A stretch of 64,000 nt of DNA from Podospora pseudocomata (lineage: Eukaryota > Ascomycota > Sordariomycetes > Sordariales > Podosporaceae). The notes beneath the pieces were generated by a model. The model ran no database searches, had not been told where the DNA came from, and worked only from the letters and a program-made list of their open reading frames with translations. This document shows, piece by piece, positions 1 through 13,222 of this stretch (its first letter is position 1; the number at the start of each line of letters is the position of its first letter). The stretch is from contig NW_026946365.1 of NCBI RefSeq assembly GCF_035222375.1, forward strand, positions 1,054,001 to 1,118,000. Direction: 5' to 3'. A program made the position numbers and the translations under genes.

Positions 1-723
1 TTCTCTTTCAGGTCCAACAAGCCAAGCCTTCACGCGCCATGTGGCCCCAAACGGGAATCGGACCCATTACCCCACACCAGGGGATCTTGGCCTTGTTTTC
101 CTCCTCCGTGATCAACACTTTGCTCGCACTTTCACCAGTCATTAGTGTCGACGACTTGAGGATGAACTGCATCAACCCATTCCCGCGGCTAGGAATTTGT
201 GTTTGTTCCCGAGTCCGTTTTGCAGGCATGTGCCTGGTTGAGCAGCTTTGCATCGAGTCAATGTCAGGCACTACGGAGTAGCGCAGCATACGTTCCAAGT
301 TTCAAACGGCCCGTTGCCAACGGTTTTTGACTGTCTTTTACCACGACATATCTTGACCAGGTGTGAGCTCTTCTGAGAGAGATATCGCCGATCTCTGTTT
401 ATCTTGCAGCTTCGCGGTTTACAAAGTAAAAAAGCACGTTAAGCCACTGGGAGGCAACCTACTAACGAATACACACATCGTCAAATATCAAGCCCATCTC
501 ACTCAACCCACAGTCCCATCAAGTATAACTCATCTAATATTGAGTCCCCCGTATTACAGAACCGACATATATATCAACACCAATCAGCAACAATATAAAT
601 CAAACTTCTCTTATTCATTTTCCCCCCCACTATCCCTTCCTTAAACACACCCAAACCTTACAACATTAACAAGTATCCCTTACAAAAAAAAAAAAAAAAA
701 GACAAAGCTCTCCCAGAGAATAA
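1..723. other. Intergenic, no supported gene
   Basis: No convincing gene. Short open frames exist on both strands up to position 298, but none has a recognisable motif, a codon pattern like its neighbours, or clear splice sites. An A-run sits at about 684-700, just beyond the 3' end of nup85. A gene truncated by the window edge cannot be excluded. Confidence 0.5.
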
Positions 724-3700
724 TCACCACTCCACCTCATCAGCCCCAACCAACCACAACCCGGCCACATCCTTCGCCAACCCCAACCTCAACCTTCTCA
801 TAATCTCCTTCCCCGCCGTATTCCTCCCAATCCCCTCCCCAACCCTCCAATCCCACCCCCTCTTCACATTGCCAACCCCCCTTCCCCCGTTCCCACCACT
901 CAAGCTCTTACTCAACTCACTCACCACCCTCCCCATACCACTTCCCGCACCAGCAAGCATCAAATTCCCCCCCTTGCCTTTCCCCAACAAATCCTCCGGC
1001 CTCCCCCCCTTCGCCAGTCCACTCCCAGGCACATTCCCCAGCACCACCCTCAAAAACTCCTCACACGCCTCCTTGACCCTCTCCCCCACCGCCTCCAGGT
1101 CCTCAATCGCCTTGAGTATAGTGTCAATCTGATCCATGCTCAAGACCGGCTGGCTAGCCTGCCCAAAGTGAACGTTTGTATTAGACGGATCAGTCACAAA
1201 CACCAGTGCCTCCCCGAGCAAAGCAAGAAGGAAGTCTTCCGAGACGATCCCATCGCGTGTTTGATCGTACAGACCGCCGCGGATGTTGTCGTCCGAACTG
1301 GCGATCACGCTGACCAGAGCAGTGGCGGCTTGCTGCTTCCGTGCAAAGGGGCTGGTGTGGCCAGGGAGGGAGTCCTTGTTGTCTCTAATGTCGTAGAATT
1401 GTCTGAGGGAAGCATAACCGCTGAGCATCTTGCCGAGGAGCTCAGCACCTTCCATGTCTCTGGCTGCGAGGTCCTCAAGGGTTTTGTTCCTGTCGTTGAG
1501 GAGACGCTCGAGGTAGTTGTCTAGCTCCTGGGCAGGAGGGAAGGCGCAGGACTGGATGAGGGAGTAGGACAGCAAAAGGTTCATGACCTCGCGGACTTTG
1601 TTAGGGCGGTGGGCGAGAGCGTAGTACCACATTGCCTCGCCGTAACGTTTCGAGTCGCGGGCGAGGATCTCACCAAAAGACTGCAAACGATGTTAGCATC
1701 AGTGGCAGACCACAAAACAAGGCGAAAAAAACATACCTCAGCGGTGTCCTCAGCATAAGGAATCATCCCCAACTCATTCAACAAGCTCCACAGCTTATCC
1801 ACCGTCCTGCTCGAGTCAACATGCAGCTTGTCAATCTGCTGCTGCACCAAGTCCTTCATCAGGTCCTCGCTGTACTCGGCAGAGTCCATCCTCCCCAGCA
1901 CGTGAATGGCCAGCTCCCATCCATCCCTGGTGACTCCATGAACCGCCACCTTGGAAAGCTCCTCAAACTCGGACAAGGCCCTGGCGTACTGGGCAAGGGT
2001 GCTATCCTTGATGCCATCAACATCGTCCGGGCTCCCAGGATCGACACCCAGCACCTCCAGATCATCCATGTCCAGGTCATCAAACCCAAACACGCCCACC
2101 GGCCAGTGAGCTGGCAGCCACTTGCCCAAGCTGGCAATCTCGGCCAGTGCAGTCGCGATCGGCAGCGACCATCCCCTCAGCAGCCCAATAACAGCCTTGA
2201 CGTTATCCTCAAAGATGCACGCCATCCCCAACTCAACCGGGTTCTGACTGTTGAAGTGGAAATCACTCTCCACCGCCGCGTGAAAGGCCCTCCCCAACCT
2301 ATCCAAATAATTCCCATCCTCCACCCCCCTATCCCTCACAACCAAAGCCTGTGACCTCCCCATCTGGCTCCCCCTAAACCCCTTCCCACCCTCCCCCCCC
2401 TTCCTCTCCACCCTGCTTTCATCCCACCACCCCAGCAACCCAACCGTAGCCTCCAGCCAGTCCTGCGCCGCCTCCATAATCGCCGCCTTCTCCCCCAGCA
2501 CAATGTCAAAAACAATATTCAGATTCTCATAAATCTCCCACGGCACTTTGCTCTCCGCCCGTCTCGCCATCCCCCCAAAACTCTCCTTGTTACTCCCCAG
2601 GCTCCCCCCAAATTCCCCCTCATCACTCCCCTCCGCGAACCGCCTCAACAACTCCAAACTCGCCCTCGCCCTCACCCTAAACAGCTCCCACTCCCCCCCA
2701 TAAATCTCCCAACCCCCCCCCACCCCCGGACACCCCTCCAAAACACTCACCAGCTCCCCCACCGCCCTGTCCACATTCTCCAGTGCCCTCTCCGTGTAGG
2801 CATACTCCCTATTCACCCCCCTCACAGCCTCCCACCCGGCATTCGCCAGCAGCGCCACCGCATCCTCCACCTTCCCCCTCAGCAAGCTCACAAAAACCGC
2901 CTGCCAGAACAGCCCGTGGCACGCCGGGCTGGGGTTGTGCGCCAAAATCTCCTCCGTCTGGTTCTGGTACATATCATGATACTCCTCCAGCCACTGAAAC
3001 ATCGTCTGTGGCAGCGGCTCCGCCATCCCCTCCTCATATCTCGTGTGGTGGATCCGCAGCGCCAGATTAGCCAAATAGTTTGCCTTTTCAAACGTGGTCG
3101 CATGCGGGCCGGGCCCTATCTCGACCGGATGCTCCTCGTACGGCCTCGGCAGCTTGTTCGCGTAGTCCCTCCACAGCTCCGCCACGCCGCCCGCAACCTC
3201 GGCGAGGACGTCGTCCATCTTCTCGGGGTTTTCCCCCTCCTCGCCAACGCCCTCGTCGTAGAGCTTCTCGATGAGGTTTTCCGTGTTGAGGATGATCTGA
3301 GGAGTTTCATTGATTTCGGCGGTGCCCATCCGGCTGTAGGCATCCTTGGCCAAAGCCGCAAAACGGAATTCCTTTGGTTTGGTGAAGCCGCTTGGACCGA
3401 CAGACGACCGGGCAGTAGCACGGAAGATGTTCTCCGCGTCCATACGAGCTCTCTCGGTGGCAGCGGGTGTGGCGAACATGAGCAGATCAGACTCATCACC
3501 TACTTGGGCTCGCTTAGCAGCAGCAGCCGCGTTCATATCCAACCACATGTCGGTGTCGCCTTCGTCATCCTCACTATCAGACTCTGGAACGGCGAAACCT
3601 CTAGTTGGCGCCGTGGTTCCCGCATTGCTCGTGGTCGTGGGGGCAAACTGAGTTCTCTTGGCGGTAGGAAGAACCGGCTCCTCGACTTCTTCAGCGATGT

Positions 3701-4940
3701 CCTCTTCCTCTGAAGCAAACTCCTCGGCTATGACGCTGCGGCTCAGTTTGCTAGGTTGTCTGGTGTGGTGCTGCCCGATGGCGGATCTGCCTCCGAGAGA
3801 TGACTTGGGAGCAGCACCTCCAAACAATGGCTTTGGGGGAGCCTGAGGCTGCTTGGGAGCAGCAAACAAGTTTGAGGATGGGGCCTGCGGCTTTGGCTGT
3901 GCGAAGAGACTGGCGGGGGGCTTTTCTTGATATTGGTTTGCAAATAGGCTCGAGGGTGGTTTCTCCTGAGCCTGGTTGGCAAATAGACTAGAGGGCGGCT
4001 TCTCCTGTGACTGGTTCGCAAAAAGACTCGCAGGAGGCTTGTCCTGAGCTGGCTTCGCAAATAGGCTGGCAGGAGGCTTATCCTGAGGAGGCTGTGAAAA
4101 CAAGCTAGAAGCTGGCTTCTCCTGGCTCGGTAGTGGTTGCGAGAAAAGGCTCGAAGGCGGCTTCTCCTGCGGTTTTGTCCCAAACAAATTATCCGGTTTG
4201 CTCGTAAAGAGACCAGACGGAGCCTTAGTCTCCTTTGCCTCTTGCCCCAACGAACCCGAAGGAGCCTTATCGGCAGCTGGCTTGGCAAAGAGACTGGAAG
4301 GTGGCTCCTCCTGAGCTTTCTCCTCCTGCGGGTTCGTCGAAAATAACCCTCCCGTCGAAGGCTTTACCTGGGCCGTGTTAGTGTTAAACATGCCCCCTCT
4401 ATTCCCAAAGAGCCCCGACACCGGCTTATCCGTCGTCGTCGTCGTCTGTGAAAACAACCCACCCTCCACCTTCTCCCCCCCCTCCTCCTTCCTCACCCCC
4501 GCCTGCCCAAACAAACTCTTCCCCTGCCCCCCAAACATCTTATTCCCCCCCTCCCCCCCACCACCACCCAACCCCTTCACCTCAGGCGTCTTATCCCCAC
4601 CAATACTACTTCCAAAGCTCAGACTAAAATCATTCTTCTTATCTTTGTTATCCCCCCCACCACCAGTAAACAACCCCCTTCCCCCCCCTCCCATAACCGA
4701 ACTAGCCATATACCTCGGCTGCCCCGCCGGCGTAAAACTACCCGCAGTATCAATCCCGCTACTAGCAAACTCAGGATGTTCCTCCTTGAATTTACCACCA
4801 AAACCACCACCGCCCGCGTTGTTTGAAGAAACAGACTCCCCAAACAGACTATCCCCAAAACTCGAAAAATTCTTTTTATTCGCCCGAGCGTTGGGGCTCC
4901 CAGGTGGGGAGGACGACTCTGGGAGGCGGAAGCGCGACAT
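724..4940 (-). CDS. nup85: Nucleoporin Nup85 (Y-complex scaffold)
   Basis: Scaffold subunit of the Nup84/Y complex that coats the nuclear pore membrane. Two exons, 4940-1737 and 1680-724. The 56-nt intron has a GTATGT donor, a GCTAAC branch site and a TTTGCAG acceptor, and joins in phase 0 to give about 1,386 residues. The N-terminal 400 or so residues are low complexity. Between roughly residues 210 and 355 there are tandem units built around SLF, such as KPPSSLFANQ, with a few GLFG or LFG motifs. From about residue 530 to the end the protein is alpha-helical and matches fungal Nup85: segments such as EIGPGPHATTFEKANYLA, then a helical-solenoid C-terminus. The ATG at 4940 is preferred because MSRFRLPESS resembles Nup85 N-termini; the frame stays open upstream. 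The length is somewhat above that of Chaetomium-type orthologues. Family assignment is from recall of family features, not a search. Confidence 0.85.
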
Positions 4941-6054
4941 GGTAGCTAGTTGTCGGGCGGGTGCTTCCCTTGTCAAATTGTGATGTGGTGATTCGGGGGT
5001 GGTGTTGATAAAGAAGTCGTGATCGAGTAGAAGTTGGTTTGTATTTTGTGATGGAACGATGTCGCTCGCGAAAGTCGCAATGTTATGTTTGTTGAGCTTT
5101 TCCTATGATGAAAGTCGACTCAACATTCGTCGTGAAAATAAATCGACTCGTATCTCAGTTGTCGCCGCTGACAAAAAGAAAAAGAAAAAAAAGGTATCGC
5201 GACAAAAGTCGGGTCGGGGTCGGCGATTGGTTGTTGTTTATGGTTGAAGAAAGATGGAAAGCTACCCCAAATGGTTACAGCAGGGAGAAAGCTTCAGCAC
5301 GCACTTGTTGCTTCCAAGCCAGTGGTCTGGGGCACAGACCCGACCCGACGCGACTTTTTTGCCCAGGGCAGCAGCAGCCAGCGCGCCTCGCTCATCAGCC
5401 GGCAAGTTCCGCTCCACTTTTTGGCTTCACCACTTCTTGGCATTATCAACTCCTCAACATCAAACATCTTCTCCAAAATGTATATTCTCGCTATAATGCT
5501 AATCTCTCTCTCTCTCTCTCTTTCAAAAAAAAAAAAAAAAGGTATTGACTTTCTCCCATTCGTACACTTGTGCCCCACCCTCCCCCTCATCTCATCAAAT
5601 ATTATGTTTACATCCCATTCCCATCCATCCCATCCCATCACAACCTCTCTCTCCCAGCGCTTCGTCACCCAGAAACCTCATATTACACATCACCAAAAAT
5701 ACACACCCACATGAAAAAGACATGCCACAAACATAACAAGAGACGACACAAACAGGCTTCCAAAGGACATGATGGAATACTTCAAATCGGCCGTCACAAA
5801 AAAACTTGGCACAAAATTCTCCTCTTCCTTGACCCCCAACTCCTGCGTCAAGACCATCCCAAACACTCGCACCCCCCTCATTGTTATCATATCATGTATC
5901 ACTCTTTCGCTAACCTCAACAAAAGAAAATCTCCCTCAGGCGCAATCGATCGTTTGACCGTGGGTATTTTGGGCAAAGCACTTTGTAAAAACATGCGCCG
6001 CCGCGACGGCAGCGAGTGAAACTGATGCGGGTTCAGTCGTCTCCCAAGCTCCAC
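4941..6054. other. Intergenic: nup85 promoter and 3' side of the SH3-SAM-PH gene
   Basis: No gene seen. It holds the nup85 5' region and a (TC)n run at about 5501-5522 followed directly by an A-run to about 5541. The rest is C/T-rich single-copy-looking DNA. Confidence 0.55.
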
Positions 6055-9000
6055 CTAGGCACTCTGGGGCACTGAATCCTTTTCTGAACCGAAGCTGGCA
6101 AACCTTCCCGGCGCGCGGGCACTGTCGGGATGCGGTTGCAAGCCAAACTTTCCCATGCCGGAAACTCCACTGTCCGCCTCGCTGTAGGTGATTCCGAGAC
6201 CATTCTTTTCCTTATCGGCCGCTCGTTTCTCGGCCTCGCCGTTCTCCCCGTTGTTGCGAGCGTTCTCGTCCAGGCCCATGAGTGCTGGTGGTCTGTGACG
6301 CATCTGCCGCGCCTTGGCCAGCGAGATCGTCTTCTGCTGGTATGTCGTCGTTATGGGCTGCGTGTCGTCGCGATCGATGGTGGCCTTCATGAGAGCGGCC
6401 ATCCACAGCCGGCCCTGCTTGATGTTGGGTACCGCAAAATAATGGACGGTTGGCTTGGTGAAAGTAACCGCCCGGGAGAGACCAGCGCGAGGTGGTACAA
6501 GCTTGAAAATAAAGATCGAATCTGGGCCCTCAGAAGTTGGATCACGCTCTGCATCACTGGCGGCAAGAGTGTGAATCTGGCTTCCGGCGGGAATGGCTGG
6601 CGAGTTGGTAGCACCGGTCAAGGTAGCGTGGAGCCCGGTGAGCTTCTCGTTATCGGCAGGCAGAACGCGGTGGAATGAAATATCGATCAGGCCCTTCTCC
6701 TGGTCATCGTCCTCCGAGTAGTAGTACGCGAGACGTCTCCCCTTGAGAACAAACAGACGAGGCTTCCAGGTCGTCATGAGATTGGCGCTCCGCTTCTTCA
6801 TCCAGCCGCTGTAATCAGCAGTCTTCATGGCCTCCTGCGGCGTAATCTTTTGCAGACCACGAGTGTACGCGCTCGTCTCCTTCTTGGTCTTCTTGCGGCT
6901 GCCGCGGCTTGCTTGTGTCGTGGCCGTGCTAGGACTCTTGGTGGCATCGGCAGAGTCCATCTCGAAGCTCGGGCCAACCGAAGGGGTACTAGATCCTGTC
7001 CGGGCTGGCGAGTACATTGGCGAGTCCTTGAGCGGTGAATCCAGAGGTGACAGTTTCGCCTTTTCGTTTCCTGTGATGGCATCCGAAGCTGCCCTCAACC
7101 CTCCCAACCCGCTGCGCAGCATCATGCTGACGTTAAAGTCGGGGTGGTTGACTTGGCTGAGGCGCTTCATGGCGTTGACGGATTTTGGCGATGATCGAGA
7201 TGCGTCTGACGTATTACTGTCGAGCCGAGTGACGGTGGGGTTCATGGACTCCTTCAAGCTCCCCGAAGTTTGGCGCATCGAATCGGTGGTTATTGTCGAA
7301 GGTGTGCGCTTGTTCAGGCCATAATACTTTTGGGCGGCAGCCGACACGGATGATTCGCGCACCGAGTCCACACTCCCAAACCTTGAGTGCCTAGACAAGG
7401 CGGTTGCGCTCCTGACACGCTGCTCTTCGGCGTAGCTCGTCTTGGGTGAGGTGCGTCCAGCCTGCACACTGTCGCGCTTCTTGAGCACATTTCTCTTCCG
7501 GGGGTCGGCGTCGGTGCCGGAAAAGTAACCACGGTCCAGGTCGACTGCTGAATCTTGCAGTTCTGCTCCGGGCTCCGAAGACTCTCGGACGCCGGCCGAG
7601 GACAGAGGCCTTTGCTGGAAAGACGACGAAGTAGCGCCACCCAACGTCCAGTTTCTATCAAAGGACGGTTGCTTCTTATGGGCCGTCTGCTGTTGGGGAA
7701 ACGTGCTGGTGGAGGCGGGTTTGGTGGGTGCACCGGTAGGGCCCGCGATTCGGAAATCCGTCGACGAGTGGCGGCGCGAGTGATGCAAATCTCGGATTGA
7801 CGCAGCAGAGGGGCGTTTGTCGTGGTACGTGCGGCCGGGCGAATCTACCAAGGGCGATACAGGTGATACGGGCTCATACGGCTCAATCTTGGGTGTTTGT
7901 GACAAACGTCGCGCATGGGGCGACATGTTGGACTCCTGGGTCGAATTGTACCGCTGTGGCCCCGAGCTCGTGATGGTGTTGGTCCTGCTTCGCATCCTCC
8001 CGACATCAGACCCGGCCTCGCTCCCATATGTCTGAGTTGTCCTCCCTGTGCTCGTCCCCAAACCGTTGGCTTCGTCCTGGAGCTGCTTGATCTTTTGCCA
8101 CGTCTTGAGCCGCCTTCCTACCGAGCCCAAGTCGAGGGCCTTGATGAATACCGAGGTCTGATCCATTCCCAAAAGCACCTCTCCCGTGATTTCCTGGTCC
8201 CGAAATACCTCGCAGTGGTGCTTCTCGACACCAACCGTGAACAAATATTCAGCGACCTGATCTGCGTTCCACGATTCGACCTCGAATCGAGAGTGCACCG
8301 TCTCTTCCTCTTCGTCTGTTTCCTCGCCCTGGATATACGAGATGCGGTGGCCGACGTGAGAGCTGTACTCGCTGCCCGAATCATTAGCCCTGTGCCCCTG
8401 GCCGCCATCGGGGGATCTCAGGTCGGTGATGTGTTCGTTGATGACATTGAGTGTTTCGTGCAAAACATGGCTGTCGGTGCTAGCGTTGGGCCGTATCGAG
8501 TCCAGGCCAGATGCTGCGCCGGTCGGCAGACTGCTAGAGAACGGAGGAGGGCTTATCGTAGGGGGAGCAAGCGTATCTAGCGAGCTCGGTGGGAGCTGAG
8601 CGGGTATTGGCTTCGGTGCGCTTTTCGTATCCTCTGCAGGGTGGGCTAGGGGCGTCGCATGCTCGTTATCTTCGGCTAGGGGGGTCAGTGGTGGCTTCGA
8701 TGCGTTAGAAAACGATGTGTTGGTTGTGACGACAGCTTTCGGTGCTGGTCGGGTGTACACTGTTGACACGTCAGCCTGAGTTTTGCGAAGCCAGGCTCTC
8801 CCTTCTCGACCTACCCTCAGGGAACAAGCCGCTATTGTTGTTGACCAAATGTCGGCCCAAGTACCATCCATCGCCAAACTCGTCGTCGCGCTCGAGCAGC
8901 TCCACGCGCTCGCCCTTTACCAAGCTCAACTCGTCAGAACTGCGGGCTACAAAGTCGTCTGTATCGCGCGAGAGTCAGCGATGGTTCTATATACCTAGGT

Positions 9001-9073
9001 TCAGGGGCAGGCATGGCATACGGATGACAAGCAGAATGTCGCCAATCTCGGGCTTCGCATTGTGAGCCGCCAT
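6055..9073 (-). CDS. Boi/Pob1-type SH3-SAM-PH polarity scaffold
   Basis: Cortical scaffold of polarised growth and exocytosis, related to budding yeast Boi1/Boi2 and fission yeast Pob1, which link Cdc42, the exocyst and formins at the growing tip. Three exons: 9073-9022, 8958-8815 and 8759-6055, joined in frame to about 966 residues. The first two short exons complete an SH3 domain (about residues 10-65; EIGDILLVIHDFVARSSDEL, then GWYLGRHL and NNNSGLFPEVYT). A SAM domain follows at about 224-290 (VESWNADQVAEYLFTVG). A long Ser/Thr-rich linker leads to a PH domain at about 712-840 (DYSGWMKKRSANLMTTWKPR, then LFVLKGRRLAYYYSEDD). That domain order is diagnostic. Introns 9021-8959 and 8814-8760 are 63 and 55 nt. 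The upstream region to 11049 is shared with the divergent isomerase gene. Confidence 0.9.
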
Positions 9074-11049
9074 TGTGCGTACCGGGGGTGGCAGCCCGAT
9101 CGCTGCGCGCGTTGCGGTTGCGTGTGGGTGCTGAAGAGCAAATGTTCAAAAGCGACGACGGCCCAAACAACACAAACCCCGGAGAAAAAGAAAGGCGTCA
9201 GAGTCGGCGCTGAAGGAGGGGCGGCAGTCGAGAACTGAAAAATCACGGGCGGGATGCCCCGAAATAAAGGTCGAGTAGTAGGTAGGGGACCTGGGGGGTG
9301 GTGACCTCCAAGACCTCTTGGAAGGTGGGCGGCGGCCAAATGAGGCCGGCTGGAGCCAGGCTGCCGTAGAATCCAATGCAGTGGCAGTACAGCAGATCAC
9401 AGAGATCACAGATATGCGGTGTTCTTAGCAGCGCCGTGGTCTTTCGGCATCCATGATCTCTTGTTGTTGAACTCTTCTATTTCGGTGGCGGTACCTATAT
9501 GTGTAGGTCCCGTCTCCGGAGTAGAAGACCACGTATTGAGAGAGGGGGAGGGTGGTAGGTATCGGGCTGAAGCGTCGGCGGCGTGGGTGCAGGTTCCGAG
9601 ATCTGATTGGGGGGGAAGCAATTAAACGGGCGCAAAAGGTTGGGCAGAGTGTGGGCTTCTTCGAGACCTTCTGCCAGGGGGGGCACAGCGCATGCCGACG
9701 GAGGACCAAGCGGCGGGAGGGGTGAACAGAAGCGTATCAGAAATATCAGAGCCAGAGAAGCTGTGACGGTTGGCTTCCGATGATGACAGATGACAATTCA
9801 AGAACTTGAGCAAGCAAAAGAAAAAGGTACGTCCGTACAGATAACCAAATGGACCAGGGGAAGGGGCGACAGCGAGATGCTCCCGCAGTCCACAAAAAAG
9901 CCGCCAAGACCAACGTAGCGCTCGCAATGGATGGGTAATTCTTTTAGCAGTAGCGCCGCTCCCGTTACGACGTTTACGGTGTACCTACTGTGTATGGTCT
10001 TACAATTAAATCTATCTGGCACAGTCTTTTGTTGAGATATTAGTACAGATGGCCACATTCCTGGCCTCCTACCGCAGCAACAGTTTGTGTCACCCAAACC
10101 CTCTCTCTTCCTTGAATGTTTGTCTCTTCATAGGTGTCAGGACCTTTTCTCTCAAGAGGAAGCGCCACCCTTGGCGGACCGTGCTCTCCCGCCGTCACAG
10201 TCGCCCGCCAGCATTACAGCATGCCTTTTCCCTGTTGAGCATGCAGTGTGCAGGATTGCAGCAGAAACACGTGTGTGGGGACAGGGGTTCTTGGGAGTGG
10301 GCTACGAAAGGTCCATTCATCATACATATATATCTCGAACTCGAAACCAGACTGATGTGGTTCCTGTATGGATCATTATCACAGCTCTTCAGTTATATGC
10401 GAATGACTCGGACAGCCAAAACCGGAACTTGTCACACAATGCCAAAGATCGACTTACGAGTCTCTACTTCTTACCGGCCTCTTCGGTGGTCACAACGTCA
10501 AAGCCGCCAAGCTTCAGCCTCAAGCGCGACCAAAGATTCCGAGTTGACAGGATGCATGCCGAGCTGACAGTCAGTCAGCCTCGACCTCTCCAAGTGTTTC
10601 AAAGATCTTCACATTTCACATGTTTGTTATCGAAATCGAGGGTCTCATTTTGTGGAGACATCTCACAACACACCCCGCTGAAGCCTAGTTGCGGGCCTTG
10701 ACCTCTTAGCGACCGGTTAGTGAACCCCAGATTCGGCGCCGGCCCAACTTCCCGTCTTTGGGGTAGCTCCCTCACCTGTGGTAGACGAACCCCGAGCCGT
10801 CCGTCTTCCGTGTGCCGAGGCATCTTTTGTCTTAGGGCCAGTCCGGTGATGTAGTCCCGTATGCCATCATAGCTGACAGCTACAAATCATTGACGTTTCT
10901 CATCAAACAACGACACTATTTGCGGCACCGAACTGAATCATCTTACTTCTCTGCTGTTATTCCATTTCATCGCGCCGCCCACTTACACCCCGGTCCATCA
11001 CCACCACTTCCAGCTCACCCAGCACTGACCACCACCCCAACCACCAAAA
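9074..11049. other. Divergent intergenic region
   Basis: About 2 kb between the SH3-SAM-PH gene (minus) and the isomerase gene (plus). Overlapping open frames of up to about 200 codons occur at 10049-10701, but they lack recognisable motifs and overlap in several frames. Most of it is probably promoter and untranslated leader for the two genes. Confidence 0.45.
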
Positions 11050-11958
11050 ATGTCCTTCACAGAGCAATACGCCAAATACCAGTACTTCCTCACCTCCTCC
11101 CCGGCCCCTTATGTAGCCCACGTCCAAATCAACCGCACCTCCAAGCTCAACGCCTTCAAAGAGGCCATGTGGCTCGAGCTCCGCACCCTCTTCCAGCAAC
11201 TCTCATCCGACCCCGAAGTCCGCGCCGTCGTCCTGTCGGGAGCCGGCGACAAGGCCTTCACCGCCGGCCTTGACGTGACGGAAGCCAGCCAGAACGGGCT
11301 GTTGAACCCGGACGGGAACCTAGACGGCGCGAGAAAGGCGGCGAGGCTGCGGAGACACATTGCCGAGTTTCAAGAGTGCATTTCGGCGGTGGAGAAGTGC
11401 GAGAAGCGTGAGTTTCCCTCTTCATCGACATGAATTGGGCATGATATTGACAACAGGTACATAGCTGTCATTGCCGTTCTGCACGGCATCAGCATTGGTC
11501 TCGCGATTGACATCGCCTGCTGCGCCGACGTCAGAATCGCTGCTGCCAATACCCGGTTCGCGGTGAAAGAGGTTGACATCGGGCTCGCGGCTGATATCGG
11601 CACGCTTGCGCGGCTGCCAAAGGTGGTGGGGAGCTTCTCTTGGGTGAAGGATATCGCGCTGAGCGCTAGGGATTTCGGGGCCGAGGAGGCGTTGAGGGTT
11701 GGGTTTGTCAGTCAGGTGCACGAGTCAAAGGACAAGGCGGTCGAGGCGGCGGTGAAGATGGCGGCGTTTATCGGGGGGAAGAGTCCAGTGGCGGTGCAGG
11801 GGACTAAGGAGGTGTTGAATCATTCGAGGGATCACGCTGTGGAGGAGAACTTGAGGTATGTGGGCATCTGGAACGCGGCGGCGCTGCAGACGAATGATGT
11901 GCAGGCTGCGCTGCTGTCGGGGATGCAGAAGAGGAAGCCTACTTTTGAGAAGCTCTAG
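11050..11958 (+). CDS. Delta3,5-delta2,4-dienoyl-CoA isomerase (crotonase family)
   Basis: Crotonase-fold enzyme that moves double bonds of odd-position unsaturated fatty acyl-CoA during beta-oxidation, normally in peroxisomes or mitochondria. Exons 11050-11407 and 11465-11958; the 57-nt intron runs from GTGAGT to ACATAG and joins in frame (KCEK then PVIAVLHG), giving 283 residues. The dienoyl-CoA isomerase catalytic triad is visible: Asp135 (AIDIACC), Glu155 (VKEVDIG) and Asp163 (LAADIGTL), with the 20- and 8-residue spacings of mammalian ECH1. The oxyanion segment GAGDKAFTAGLDV is also present. The C-terminus ends Glu-Lys-Leu, which is at best a weak PTS1, so the compartment is unsure. Its stop lies only 92 bp from the stop of the convergent tfb5 gene. 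Confidence 0.9.
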
Positions 11959-12050
11959 GTGTTTTCTGGGGGATGTAAATAATAAGATTTCAGTTGCCCC
12001 AAAACTCCGTGCTATGCCAGTTGCTATGTAGCTATCCTGTCCGGCATATC

Positions 12051-12356
12051 TTACATGCCCTTGTCCTCATCACTGTCATCCAAAGGCACCTCAACACGGT
12101 AAGTCTCCTTGAGTTTCTGTTGCGAATCATCAGTGTTCACAGTCTTGTAACGTGGATACTAAAATAAAATAAAAGAACTCACCTCATCTAACCGGGCCTG
12201 CAGGGTCTTAACCATTTGCTCCTTCACCATCAGATGAGTCTCGTCAAGGTCCTCGATGATGGCGTCGTTGTTGAGCTGGGTGCTGTCGATGTGGATGAGG
12301 ATGGACTTGATGGCTGGCTCGCACTCGATGAGGACGCCGCGGATGGCTCTTGGCAT
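12051..12356 (-). CDS. tfb5: TFIIH subunit Tfb5 (TTDA/GTF2H5)
   Basis: Smallest core subunit of TFIIH. It stabilises the complex, binds Tfb2 and supports nucleotide excision repair and RNA polymerase II initiation. Exons 12356-12183 and 12116-12051; the 66-nt intron (GTGAGT to CAACAG) joins in phase 0 to give 79 residues, close to the usual 70-75. The N-terminus [20 protein letters not shown] and the core [17 protein letters not shown] are the family signature. The second exon supplies the basic-acidic tail [10 protein letters not shown] to DEDKGM. It is convergent with the isomerase gene, and its upstream region to 13222 faces the putative wall-protein gene. Confidence 0.93.
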
Positions 12357-13222
12357 TTTGGCAGTTGGATGTCGATGTGAGGCGTGGCGGTAGTGAGATG
12401 GATGAAGGTATTGTCAACTGTTCTGATTCTGATGAGTGGTTAGTAGATCAAGGTGAGGATGAGAGCAATGAATGAGCGAGCGATGAAACTGGTCCATGAA
12501 CAGAAATGATGATGTATAAGAACCATCACAGATGAGCAATACACTGACAGAGATATCATCTGCCCTAACTCTACCAAAATACAAGCCCCGGTTCATCTCT
12601 ACCTCATCTCCAACAAATCAAAGCCCGTTGCTGCTCACCTTTTTGCCTGCCGGTACAATCACGATGACGAACTGGTGGTGTTGGTTGAAAGCGGGACTGC
12701 AACAGCAGCGGGTAAAAAACGCCCCAACATGCTAAAAATGGGGCGCTGCAAGGGCACTGTGAAACCAAAGATCTTCCCCACCAACCCAAACCCTCGGGGT
12801 TAGCAGTGCTCCACTCGGATTCTGCTCTATTTTTCACCACCAATGACCATCTCACTCTTACACAGAACCTCACCCCATGCGGCGCAAGCAAACAAGCCTT
12901 GCCATCAGACCCAAAGCTGCGCCCCCTCGCCTCTCGCAGCAACAGCAGATCTGCCAGTTTCAAACCCAAGCTTTTTACCCCAGTCTGACCCAACCGCGAC
13001 TCCTGAGAGTGCCTGTGTTGGAGGCGCTGGCGTTGAAAGGATGCAATGCGAGCTATTCTCAGGTTGAAGCCTCACCTCAAGGTGGGAAACATAAGTTCAG
13101 ACAAAATGGCGATTGACCCTTCCCCACCCCCCCCCCCGAATCTGACCTCCGGCATTTGAAATGTTTATGATTTGTCTTTTTAAACACTTTCGACCACTGA
13201 TCAATCATAGCAAGAGGTCACA
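12357..13222. promoter_or_regulatory. Divergent intergenic region, tfb5 / wall-protein gene
   Basis: 866 bp between two divergent start codons. It holds short out-of-frame open stretches and a C-run at about 13127-13136 but no supported gene, so it probably carries both promoters. Confidence 0.4.

Noticed and set aside
10049-10701. Overlapping plus-strand frames of 172 and 204 codons
   Set aside because: Two frames compete over the same bases and neither has a domain or intron evidence.
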